DNA of 64,000 nucleotides. Origin: Deltaproteobacteria bacterium (lineage in GTDB: Bacteria; Desulfobacterota; Syntrophia; Syntrophales; JAFGHS01). The stretch is taken from NCBI GenBank assembly GCA_016928025.1, contig JAFGLN010000015.1:1-64000 (forward strand), written 5' to 3'. The stretch's first letter is position 1. Each line of letters starts with the position of its first letter. Below are positions 56,181 through 64,000 of the stretch, one piece after another. A program made the translations under genes and the position numbers. The notes under the pieces are model-generated. The model was given only the letters and a program-made list of their open reading frames with translations. It was not told the origin of the DNA and did not search any database.

Positions 56181-59100
56181 TTACGGAAAAGCCATCAAGG
56201 TCATGGACACCGCCGTGTTGCCGGACGCGATGGTATTGGCCAGAGAGATACTATTTGAGCCGTAATACCATTGATTCATGTACCCGTCGGCCGTTACGAG
56301 GATTTTATAATCACTCCCCTCGACAAGCCCTGGGAATGAAAAGGTATTGTCCTGAACTTTTGTATAGCCTATATACTTTAAACCTTTATAGAGGAATACA
56401 TAGATATCTTTATCGGCGGGAAATATGGGGCTGCCGAACACATAGCCGGCGATTTCCTGGCCGAGAGGGATGGTGAAGTTCAGGGATATATCGGCGTTAT
56501 CAACGGTAAAGCTGTTCGATTGCAGGGGCAGATTACCGTCCGGAAGCACGGTCACCGTATAATTTCCGGCATGGATGAGTCCGGTTACTGCATAGGAGCC
56601 GTCTGCGGCGGTCGTCGTTCGGACAAAGAAACTCAGCAATTTCGATGACACCAGAACCGTCGCATTCTGCACAGGTGAATCATCGCTCATTTTGACCGTG
56701 CCGGAAACCTGATAGGTTGCGAGGGGTTTGGACAGAGTGAAATCGACGATCGTCCCCGACGAAGAGGGTTGTTGATCGGTCATCATCTGCCGTTCATAGT
56801 CTTTCTTCTGAGCAATGACGATATAATCGCTTTTAGTCTCATCGAGACCATAGATGGTGTAACCTCCCGTACTGTTGGTCATTGTGTAGACCGGCGTGGC
56901 CCCGTCCCGGGTGGCAAGAATCGTTGTCCCGGCGACGGGCTCGCCCTGGGTATCTTCAACAGTACCTTGAAAGGATGCGCCTTTTTCCATCGCCACCTGG
57001 TGGGTGACATTGGATGTCCCGATCGTCAGGTCCGCTGAGTAGTTACAATAGTCGGAATGGAAAACCTCAAGGGTGTAGTTGCCGCCCGGGACATCATGGA
57101 TGCTGTAGTTGCCGTTCGTATCGGAATAGTAGACCCGCCCGCCGCTCAAGATGCCCGTTTGACGGTCCTTGATATAATACATGGCGCCGGAAACCGGTTT
57201 GACGGGATTGGAATTGCTCTCGGTAATCGCACCGGATAGAACGGCTCCGCCGCCGATAACAAAATCTTTCGTTGTATCAACGCCGGCAACGATGGATGTT
57301 TTCTGGACCGGATAATTGCCGCTCAGGGGCTTCACGGATACGGAATAAGTAACACCGCTTCGCAGTCCGCCGACACTGTAATGACCATCAGCGCTCGTTA
57401 GTCCCAGGCTGCCCTCCGTTGCCGTGGAAACCGTAATCAACGCATTGGCAACCGGCTCCCCGCCCGCCGTGAGATATGTGACATTCCCTTCCAGCGTCCG
57501 ATCGCCTTCGGTGATGTCAATGTTGGTGTTTGCGATGGTCTGCCCGTTGTCAGTGATGATTCGGGGAAGGGCATAGGTCTCATTCTGGGTCGGCGTACCG
57601 TCCTCTTTAAAAAAATAGAAGATCTTCCCGTTTCCCTTGATGACAAAAATCAAATAGGTGCCGGGTGCCGCCTTGAGATCATATGTCCCGTCGGATATGG
57701 TCCTCGTAAACACCGTGGCGGAGGTATTGATCTCATATCCATAAACGGTCAATCCGCTGATATTGCCACCCGATTCGGAAACGGTGCCGGTGATATGGCT
57801 TTCGGGGACCGTCAGCATAAAATTGATATTCGTTGCGTTTTCCGCTGCAATACTCACATAATCGGCGTCATTGACGGTGTACTTACCGTCGTAATAGGTC
57901 ACGGGAACATCCGGCGCAACCAGAACGACCTGATAGTCGGCGGCAGGAACCAGCAAATCAACGACGTAGGCGCCATCGGCAACCACGGCTATCGACTTTT
58001 GCAGCATGCCGGACGCGGTCTTGACGGTGATGACGCCGCCGCCGGCAGGCAGGCCGGTGATTGTCCCGCTGATCGACTTCAGGACGGAGGTGTCAAAAAC
58101 GGTGGCGTTTTTAGCCGAAAGCAGATTTCCATAGGCAAGGTACCAATCATAATCACCGGGCGGCAGGAGGTCACTACACCACGTGCCGTCATCCGCCACA
58201 TCATAAACGCCGACGATTGTCGACTCAGAATTGACAACAAGAACGGAAAGGCCGGGGATGTTTCCTGCCGTCACCTGACTGCTGAGATAGACAGGCGGCT
58301 CCGTGTTCTCCACGGTAAACGTCGCACTGGCCCCGCTCGCCGCCGCCTGATTTCCCACCGTATCAGTTGCCGTCCCCGCCGCAATAGATATGCCGATACT
58401 GCCCTCTCCGCTGATGTTGGACAGGGTTACCGTCCGGGTAAAATTGCCGGAGCCCGATACCGCTGCGGTCCCATCGGCCGTTCCCGTTTTGTTTAAGGTT
58501 ATATCTTCGGCGGAAAGACTGATCGAAGCGGCTCCCGTATACGTCACCGTATAGCTGACAGGGCCTGAGTTTGTGCTCGCCGCTGAAGGACTGCCGATGG
58601 CCAGGGTGGGCGGCGTCGTGTCCAGTGTGATGGTCGCCGCCACAGGGGGTGACCAGTTACCGGCAGACCCTTTAAACTTCGCATAAATGGTCTTGACGCC
58701 GTCACCGGCGGTCAGGATCCATGGTTTCACCTCAGCAAACGGCTCTGCGACCGACCAGGCCGTCCCATCGTTACTGAATTGCATTTCGACAATCGGCACA
58801 GACGGATTGACGGGGGCTATATTGATGGCAACGGACACACTATTCGTGACGGCGGCACCGCTGTTGACGGTAATGGTTCCCAGGTTCGCGGTTGATACCT
58901 CCGGAGTCGGTATGCTTTCCAGACCTCGTGTATCGATGGCCGTCACGACAAAATAATAGACGGTTTGATCTTCTGAAAAATGCAGGGTGATCCGGGTATT
59001 GTTTTTATCGATGGTGATCGGTTTCGGGTCATTAAACGGATCAATGGATATGGGATTACCTCCCACCAGCGTATACGAAGCGGCATAAGCGGTGGTATTT

Positions 59101-59327
59101 AAGGACTCAGGCTGTTGGGAAACCGTGTAATAATAGACCCGATAGGACTGAAGATACGGGGCGTCAATACTTTCATCCCACATCAGGGTTATATCTTGTT
59201 CCGCTGCGTGGACAGTCCCCGTGAAGGAAATGGATGCAGCTATGCCAATGATTAAAAACAGGCAAAAGATGGAAAAGGCCGTGTCAAAGAATTTTAAAAG
59301 ACGGGATACTTCTTTACAACATCTCAT
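56181..59327 (-). CDS. Large secreted repeat protein with fibronectin-like and carboxypeptidase-regulatory-like domains
   Basis: 1048 residues. An N-terminal signal peptide (hydrophobic 14-35, cleavage likely after VHA at about 41) is followed by a fibronectin-type-III-like domain (about 42-150) and a bacterial-Ig-like stretch (about 150-345). Then come six or more beta-sandwich repeats of CarboxypepD_reg/Cna-B type, with recurring ISGTITG, VSGTVKMSDDSPVQNA, GGNYTLEVFHSDY and DGSYAVTGL patterns. No sorting signal or membrane anchor is seen at the C-terminus. It is probably an exported adhesin or matrix component. A GEMM-I riboswitch and Shine-Dalgarno-pairing segment precede it, consistent with c-di-GMP-controlled surface attachment. 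GAGG lies upstream of the ATG. Confidence 0.88.
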   Translation of the reverse strand: MRCCKEVSRLLKFFDTAFSIFCLFLIIGIAASISFTGTVHAAEQDITLMWDESIDAPYLQSYRVYYYTVSQQPESLNTTAYAASYTLVGGNPISIDPFNDPKPITIDKNNTRITLHFSEDQTVYYFVVTAIDTRGLESIPTPEVSTANLGTITVNSGAAVTNSVSVAINIAPVNPSVPIVEMQFSNDGTAWSVAEPFAEVKPWILTAGDGVKTIYAKFKGSAGNWSPPVAATITLDTTPPTLAIGSPSAASTNSGPVSYTVTYTGAASISLSAEDITLNKTGTADGTAAVSGSGNFTRTVTLSNISGEGSIGISIAAGTATDTVGNQAAASGASATFTVENTEPPVYLSSQVTAGNIPGLSVLVVNSESTIVGVYDVADDGTWCSDLLPPGDYDWYLAYGNLLSAKNATVFDTSVLKSISGTITGLPAGGGVITVKTASGMLQKSIAVVADGAYVVDLLVPAADYQVVLVAPDVPVTYYDGKYTVNDADYVSIAAENATNINFMLTVPESHITGTVSESGGNISGLTVYGYEINTSATVFTRTISDGTYDLKAAPGTYLIFVIKGNGKIFYFFKEDGTPTQNETYALPRIITDNGQTIANTNIDITEGDRTLEGNVTYLTAGGEPVANALITVSTATEGSLGLTSADGHYSVGGLRSGVTYSVSVKPLSGNYPVQKTSIVAGVDTTKDFVIGGGAVLSGAITESNSNPVKPVSGAMYYIKDRQTGILSGGRVYYSDTNGNYSIHDVPGGNYTLEVFHSDYCNYSADLTIGTSNVTHQVAMEKGASFQGTVEDTQGEPVAGTTILATRDGATPVYTMTNSTGGYTIYGLDETKSDYIVIAQKKDYERQMMTDQQPSSSGTIVDFTLSKPLATYQVSGTVKMSDDSPVQNATVLVSSKLLSFFVRTTTAADGSYAVTGLIHAGNYTVTVLPDGNLPLQSNSFTVDNADISLNFTIPLGQEIAGYVFGSPIFPADKDIYVFLYKGLKYIGYTKVQDNTFSFPGLVEGSDYKILVTADGYMNQWYYGSNSISLANTIASGNTAVSMTLMAFP

Positions 59328-59389
59328 AGCAGAACCTCAGTGCTTAGTTCCGCCGGGCAAAACCAGCATGACCGAGGTGCTGCTATTGC
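59328..59389 (-). promoter_or_regulatory. Riboswitch expression platform masking the ribosome site
   Basis: On the minus strand, AGCAGCACCTC (59384-59374) pairs with GAGGTTCTGCT (59338-59328) at 10 of 11 positions. The second segment contains the Shine-Dalgarno and abuts the ATG. CAGCA of the first segment can instead form a local hairpin with TGCTG, giving two alternative states. Confidence 0.65.
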
Positions 59390-59467
59390 CTGGCAACCCT
59401 TCTGCCATATCCCGGTTCAGGACTTAGGCAAGTGGCTTTGCGTCCCATACTTTCGTATGGTTTGCCT
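59390..59467 (-). promoter_or_regulatory. c-di-GMP-I (GEMM-I) riboswitch aptamer
   Basis: On the minus strand the conserved core is present: GGCAAACCATACGAAAGTAT, with a GAAA tetraloop, then GGGACGCAAAGCC, then GCCTAA, and a closing ATGGCAGAAGGGTTGCC. The order and spacing match the class I cyclic-di-GMP aptamer. It lies about 65 bases upstream of the large secreted protein gene. Confidence 0.88.
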
Positions 59468-59695
59468 TTTTCAGGTTTTATCCTCCGTTATCCAACGAGG
59501 TATTTTTAATGATGTTAAGCCATGATATTCAATTCAATCGCCTAACTTTATCTACGTTATCAATATCGGCAAAATATCCCAATGACTTTAGGTCGGTTTT
59601 TCAAATATTTTTCAGCAGATTCATTATTTTCTTCGTGTGAATATTTTGAAGAGATGATCCCTGCATTTTACGTTCTTGACAGCTGAAACTTACTT

Positions 59696-61102
59696 TTATC
59701 CGGCGGCCCGTCTTGATACCCATTCGAAGTATGTTCCGATAGAATAGACAGCGTCCTGTATTTTGGCATATACGGGAAACCCGGCTTTTCTCAGGGTGGC
59801 AAATGTTGCAATCCTGGCCCGTTCCGCATCCAGATTGTCTTCAACGAAGCTGGACAGAATGGGAACAACCGGCTTTTTAATTTGTTCGGCCATCTTGAAG
59901 ATGGTTTCCGCATTATTTTTGACGTTGAGAAAGAATTCCGACCGCATAATGTATTCAACAGAAAAATAGGGGATAATCACATCGATCCCGTCATCTTCAT
60001 CAAGGGCTTTCATCGTATGCAGCATGACGTTCAGATCAAAACCAAAGGCGCCCAGATCGACAGGGTTGGCCGTCGAGGTATTGACGCCCCTGATCACTTC
60101 GCCGATTTTTTGCTGCGTTTTTTTATTCAATTCAGGCAGATGAAGTCCCGCCTCCACGGCAAGATCGGTGAAGAGGACGGAAACCCCTCCGCCGGCACCC
60201 AGGAATCCCACGCGTTTCCCTCTCAATACTTTTCCGTAGGTTCCCAGCATGACGAGGTCCATCATCTGATCGAAATCATCAACTAAAAGCCCCCCATGCT
60301 GCCGGACAGCAGCGGCCCATATGGTATAATTGCTGGCCATGGCACCCGTATGGCTGGCGGCGGCCTTCGAACCTGTATCGGTCTTCCCTCCCTTGAGAAT
60401 AATCACCGGTTTGATCGATGTTACCCGTTTGAGGGTCTTGAGAAACACCTCGGCATCCTTAATGTCTTCAATATAACAGGCAATCAGCCGGACACCTTTG
60501 TCATCGGCCAGATAGTCGAGATAATCTTCAACTCGAAGGTCGATCTGGTTTCCGTAAGAGACGACTTTGTTGAGAAATATTTTTCTTGTCGTCGACGTCG
60601 CAAGAAAATTCCCTGTGACGCCGCCTGATTGCCCTAAAAATGCGACGGGGCCAGTGGATGCATCCTGGACACCGGGAGTGAATGCCAGTTTCGATTCGGC
60701 ACAAAACACGCCGACGCAGTTGGGACCGACAATTCTAAGGTCCCCTTTCCGGGCTTCCCGGACCATCTCTTCTTCCAATTGCCGGTTTCCCGTTTCTCCA
60801 AACCCGGACGTGAAAAAATGAATAAATTTAAATTTATTGCGGACGGCCGCCTTGACGATCTCGATGGATTGCTCGACAGGCGCCGCAACGATGGCATAAT
60901 CAACCGGTTCGGGAAGCTCATCAAGGGACGGATAGGCTTTGACGCCGTCCACCTCATCTCGACGCGGATTAACCGGATAGAGGGCTCCGTTGAAGCCGCT
61001 TGCCCGCAATATTTGGAAATAGGGCATCTTCCCTCCGCCAAGATTGTCGGAGGCACCGATGACCGCCACACTTTTTGGATAAAATAATTTTTCAAGATTC
61101 AT
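59696..61102 (-). CDS. NDP-forming acyl-CoA synthetase alpha-type protein lacking ATP-grasp domain
   Basis: 468 residues. A CoA-binding Rossmann domain (VAVIGASDNLGGGKMPYF) is followed by the two succinyl-CoA-ligase-like domains, with FLGQSGGVTGNF and the phospho-His motif ASHTGAMASNYTIW. The ATP-grasp (beta) part found in the 724-residue homologue at 16.9 kb is absent, so it needs a separate beta subunit, not seen in the window. It would interconvert acyl-CoA and acid with ADP/ATP or GDP/GTP. AAGGAGAT precedes the ATG. Substrate is unknown. Confidence 0.9.
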   Translation of the reverse strand: MNLEKLFYPKSVAVIGASDNLGGGKMPYFQILRASGFNGALYPVNPRRDEVDGVKAYPSLDELPEPVDYAIVAAPVEQSIEIVKAAVRNKFKFIHFFTSGFGETGNRQLEEEMVREARKGDLRIVGPNCVGVFCAESKLAFTPGVQDASTGPVAFLGQSGGVTGNFLATSTTRKIFLNKVVSYGNQIDLRVEDYLDYLADDKGVRLIACYIEDIKDAEVFLKTLKRVTSIKPVIILKGGKTDTGSKAAASHTGAMASNYTIWAAAVRQHGGLLVDDFDQMMDLVMLGTYGKVLRGKRVGFLGAGGGVSVLFTDLAVEAGLHLPELNKKTQQKIGEVIRGVNTSTANPVDLGAFGFDLNVMLHTMKALDEDDGIDVIIPYFSVEYIMRSEFFLNVKNNAETIFKMAEQIKKPVVPILSSFVEDNLDAERARIATFATLRKAGFPVYAKIQDAVYSIGTYFEWVSRRAAG

Positions 61103-61433
61103 TGTCTATCTCCTTCATGACCGGGGCCAGATTGCAGGATGTGTAAATCATCCTGCGACATCCAATGTCCGTCCCTATTCATCCACCACAAGCAGCACGA
61201 TATGAGGATGGGGCGTTCCTTCGGGTTCTGGCTGTCCCCCGGTGAAATGAATCGGCGCATTGCCCGGAAAGACTTCGCCCGGCAACGCCTGTAGAAAGCA
61301 GAAAAAAGGATATCATTTTGTCTGGATATGTTATTGGACAAGATGATTTGATAGATTGGCCCGGTCAAATCATTTTAAACATCCACACAACCCGTCTTAT
61401 TGACAGAGCCTTCTGGTCGTCTTCTGTCACGAC
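61103..61433. other. Intergenic region, nothing recognised
   Basis: 331 bases between two minus-strand genes. An 89-codon minus-strand ORF here has no family features and an unusual Arg/Ser/Trp-rich composition, so I do not treat it as a gene. Confidence 0.45.
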
Positions 61434-62348
61434 TTAAATCTTATCACTTAAAAACGTCACTTGGTATTTCTTCTTCAAATGCTCCAGATCTTTTTCCAAA
61501 ACGTTGTTATGCTTCTCTCGCATCAGGGTTGATTCGATCCTCGGCGTGGCCTCTTTCAAATCCATTATCATGCCTTCTTGGCGATCATTGAGTTTTACGA
61601 TATGATAACCCAAAGAGGTTTTAAACGGCCGGCTGATCTCGCCGACTTTCATCTTAAAGATGGGACCGGAGAATTCCGGAACCATCTGCGCCTCCGAAAA
61701 ATACCCGAGGTCACCGCCGCTTTCCTTACTGCCCGAATCATCGGAATGCGCCTTGGCCAGTTCGCTGAAATCGGCGCCCGCATCCAACTCTTTTTTCAAT
61801 TTTTCCGCTTTCGCCAAGGCGGCCTTATCCTCTTCGGGTTTGGCGTCCCGCTTCAGTTCGATTAAAATATGCTGGACATTCACAGCGGTCGGTTTGATTA
61901 GTTGAGCCTCGTTCTCATCATAGTACTTCTTGATTTCAGCATCCGTTACCTTCTCGACGCCGGATAGTTTCATGCGAACATATTCCTGGGCAAGCACACC
62001 GTTGATTGCATCTTCAATCTTTATGGCCACCAGCTCATTCTCGTCGATTTTTTCCTCTTTCGCTGCCAAAGCAAACAATTGGGTTTGAACAAGGATCTCC
62101 ATAAAATCCTTTCTCGCCTTTTCATCCTTTAAATTTGCTTGATATTGCGGAGGTAGAGTTTTGATCCTTGCCTCAAACTCTTTTTTTGTTATCTTTTTCG
62201 GTCCAACCTGGACAAGGATTTCCGAACCCACCGGCAATGCTCTTGCATCGCTCTTTTTCGATTGGGCATGGGTAAGGCTGATCGCGCCAAAGCTTACAAA
62301 GAGCCCTATCGCCAGCACCAGGATAGGAACCGAAACACATTTCTTCAT
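61434..62348 (-). CDS. Exported parvulin-type peptidyl-prolyl isomerase (PpiC/SurA-like)
   Basis: 304 residues with a signal peptide (hydrophobic 6-25, THA cleavage region). A SurA-N-like helical region is followed by one parvulin domain at about 155-260 (NVQHILIELKRDAKPEED, SDDSGSKESGGDLGYFSEAQ and TSLGYHIVKLNDR). It assists folding of exported proteins in the periplasm. Start choice: the first ATG (62354) lies only about one base from GGGGAGG, while the second (62348, MKKCVSV) has ideal spacing. A short hairpin (tttccc/gggaaa) lies in its 5' leader. Confidence 0.9.
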   Translation of the reverse strand: MKKCVSVPILVLAIGLFVSFGAISLTHAQSKKSDARALPVGSEILVQVGPKKITKKEFEARIKTLPPQYQANLKDEKARKDFMEILVQTQLFALAAKEEKIDENELVAIKIEDAINGVLAQEYVRMKLSGVEKVTDAEIKKYYDENEAQLIKPTAVNVQHILIELKRDAKPEEDKAALAKAEKLKKELDAGADFSELAKAHSDDSGSKESGGDLGYFSEAQMVPEFSGPIFKMKVGEISRPFKTSLGYHIVKLNDRQEGMIMDLKEATPRIESTLMREKHNNVLEKDLEHLKKKYQVTFLSDKI

Positions 62349-62586
62349 TCTCATACCTCCCCTTGATGGTTAAAATAAATATCAACGTTGTTTCCCCAAT
62401 TTTGGGAAACTGAGCCTATCGCAAAGTCACCTTTTTTTCCATAAAAAAGGCGTATCTAAAATCATTTAATAAGATGGATTTATTCAAAATCCCCTTTCTT
62501 CACGTGAAGCAGAGAGGACATTAATCATCTTGCCAATCGGACCAGATACTGCTATAGAGGCACGATTTTTTATGATTAAGGAGTAA

Positions 62587-63621
62587 ATGATGGAGATAGG
62601 GATTCTGGGACTTCCCTCGAGTGGAAAGAGCACTCTTTTTGAAATCATGACGGGCGTCAAAAGCGCTGAAAAATATGGCGAAAAATGTGTTCCGGGACTG
62701 GCTACCGTGCCGGATGAGCGATTTTCAAAGCTTGTGGATATATTTCAACCCGTTAAGGTATCCCCAGCCCAGATTAGGTTTATCGATGTCAATGCCCAGG
62801 GGAAAAACAGCTGGGACGTCATTCGCCAAACACTGAGTTCCGCCGACGGACTGCTTCATATTGTCGATGGTTTCACCGCCAAGACGGCGAAGGATTGCGC
62901 GGCTTCTTATCGCAAACTGGAAGATGAACTGATCCTGTCGGACCTGATGATTATTGAGAAGCGATTGGAAAAGCTGCTTAAAATGCCCAAAAATGTCATC
63001 AAGCCTCAGGATATCTCCCAAACGGACATATTAACCCGCGCCAGAGCACATCTCGAGGAGGGAAAGCCCCTCAGGACCCTCAACCTGTCGGACGATCAGG
63101 TTTTTTCTCTCAGAAGTTTTTCCTTCTGGACGATCCGGCCGGAATTGATCTGCGTCAACCTGCGGGAGGACAGACTGTCCATGATCGATGCCTTTTTGGA
63201 AAAGGTTGCCCCCGAGGCGCCGACCATTGGCATCTGCGGCCTCGTCGAAGCGGAGCTGGCCGATCTTTCGCTTGAAGATCAAAAAGAATACCTTGCCTCT
63301 ATGGGCATTGAAGAAGCGGCCTTCCCGAAAATCATCCGACAGGCGTTTTCTCTGCTTAATCGCATATCTTTTTTCACTGTCGGACAAGACGAGGTCAAAG
63401 CCTGGGTCATCCCGGCCCAAACCAAAGCGCCGAAGGCCGCCGCGGCCATCCACAAGGATTTCGAGCGAGGCTTTATCAAGGCCGAAGTCTGCGCTTATGA
63501 GGATTTTATCGCTTCCGGCAAAACCATCGCCGCCACGAAATCCGCCGGGAAGCTGCGCCTTGAGGGAAAAGAATACATCGTCAAAGACGGCGATATCATC
63601 ACTTTCCGCTTCAATGTCTGA
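62587..63621 (+). CDS. YchF-like Obg-family GTPase/ATPase
   Basis: 344 residues. The P-loop GLPSSGKST (YchF: GLPNVGKST) is intact. The G3 region is degenerate (FIDVNAQGKN) and the G4 position reads NLRE, like the NxxE of YchF, which gives ATP rather than GTP preference. The C-terminal TGS-like domain includes FFTVGQDEVKAWVI and HKDFERGFIKAEV. It is shorter than YchF (about 363) and looks like a diverged paralogue, possibly ribosome-associated. AAGGAG precedes tandem ATGs, and either may be the start. Confidence 0.85.
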   Translation: MMEIGILGLPSSGKSTLFEIMTGVKSAEKYGEKCVPGLATVPDERFSKLVDIFQPVKVSPAQIRFIDVNAQGKNSWDVIRQTLSSADGLLHIVDGFTAKTAKDCAASYRKLEDELILSDLMIIEKRLEKLLKMPKNVIKPQDISQTDILTRARAHLEEGKPLRTLNLSDDQVFSLRSFSFWTIRPELICVNLREDRLSMIDAFLEKVAPEAPTIGICGLVEAELADLSLEDQKEYLASMGIEEAAFPKIIRQAFSLLNRISFFTVGQDEVKAWVIPAQTKAPKAAAAIHKDFERGFIKAEVCAYEDFIASGKTIAATKSAGKLRLEGKEYIVKDGDIITFRFNV

Positions 63622-63790
63622 CGGATGAATCGGCAACAAAACGTCTCCCCCCGTCTCATGACAACGAACAGACGGTAACCCAATCGATAGATCCGTCATA
63701 CAGGCTTCCGCCGAAGCGGGACAAACTACTCGTTGACATCCGGACCGACTCGCTATATTTTCAGCAAAGTGAATCTTCAGAGGACCGCCC

Positions 63791-64000
63791 ATGTTGAAAC
63801 GTCCGTTGAATCATCTTATAGTTGTCATAACGGGTACCGCCTGCCTTTTGCTCGGCCCCCTATCATGTATGCCTGATCGGCCCTTATCACCGGCCGTTTA
63901 TTCCCTGAACATCCTTCATATCAATGATACCCATTCCCGTGTGGACCCGGAAGAATGGACCGTTAAAATCGACGGCCGGGAAACGAAGATCCAATTGGGC
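63791..64000 (+). CDS. 5'-nucleotidase/UshA-family lipoprotein (3' end outside window)
   Basis: Missing from the ORF track because the window ends before the stop. ATG 63791, with AGAGGA upstream, opens a frame that runs 70 codons to base 64000. The N-terminus has a lipoprotein-type signal (LIVVITGTACLLLGPLSC, lipobox PLSC). The metallophosphatase signature LNILHINDTHSRVDP then gives the first metal-binding Asp/His of UshA-type 5'-nucleotidases. It probably hydrolyses nucleotides or related phosphoesters outside the inner membrane. The rest of the protein is not visible. Confidence 0.8.
   Translation, partial: MLKRPLNHLIVVITGTACLLLGPLSCMPDRPLSPAVYSLNILHINDTHSRVDPEEWTVKIDGRETKIQLG

Noticed and set aside
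61099-61368. 89-codon minus-strand ORF between the CoA-ligase and parvulin genes
   Set aside because: No recognisable domain, odd composition and no ribosome site; more likely non-coding.

Overview
This 64 kb window is ordinary, densely coded bacterial chromosome of intermediate GC. It has no rRNA, tRNA, CRISPR array, insertion sequence or phage gene that I can see. The gene set suggests a Desulfobacterota (former Deltaproteobacteria) lineage, probably an anaerobe near the Syntrophales (Syntrophus/Smithella type). Pointers are NDP-forming acyl-CoA synthetases, a fused family III CoA-transferase, an FmdE-like protein, an archaeal-type NrpR nitrogen regulator, GatCAB, many c-di-GMP and two-component proteins, and evidence for selenocysteine use. 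The taxonomic placement is inference.

Layout. 1-1.7 kb: two overlapping MORN-repeat genes, the first cut by the window edge. 1.8-4.3 kb: glutamate dehydrogenase with an NrpR-like regulator. 4.6-9.5 kb: MFS carrier, HDOD signalling protein, type-B carboxylesterase. 9.5-16 kb: palindrome-rich gap, NtrC-type response regulator and multi-PAS histidine kinase, PilZ protein. 16-20 kb: nucleoside phosphorylase, ADP-forming acyl-CoA synthetase, universal stress protein. 20-22 kb: rtcB-archease operon. 22-30 kb: branched-chain amino acid block with two acetolactate synthases, each behind its own attenuator leader peptide, plus ilvC and ilvD. 30-33.5 kb: PBP1A and Tat translocase. 33.8-39.1 kb: HDAC-like gene, gatCAB, mtnA operon. 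39.5-47.2 kb: alcohol dehydrogenase, LeuB-type enzyme, FmdB, GGDEF, TspO, FmdE, CheX/CheY. 47.5-54 kb: fused CoA-transferase, AmpG, glutamine amidotransferase, RHH-PilZ protein, SDR. 54-64 kb: EttA, a large secreted repeat protein under a c-di-GMP riboswitch, CoA-ligase alpha-type protein, parvulin, YchF-like GTPase, and the start of a 5'-nucleotidase lipoprotein.

Most striking observation. The two ORF-track pieces 21638..21949 and 20486..21634 are one rtcB gene. They are separated only by an in-frame TGA exactly where RtcB has its invariant metal-binding Cys. Immediately downstream is a GCTCA-GGTC-TGAGC hairpin, which resembles the E. coli fdhF SECIS apical loop. This is best read as a selenocysteine-containing RtcB RNA ligase. 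The archease gene two bases downstream carries an in-frame TAG.

Regulatory themes. c-di-GMP appears as a GGDEF cyclase, two PilZ proteins (one fused to a ribbon-helix-helix domain) and a GEMM-I riboswitch whose downstream segment can pair with the Shine-Dalgarno of the surface-protein gene. Branched-chain amino acid synthesis is controlled by two separate transcription attenuators. Several hairpin terminators separate convergent genes.
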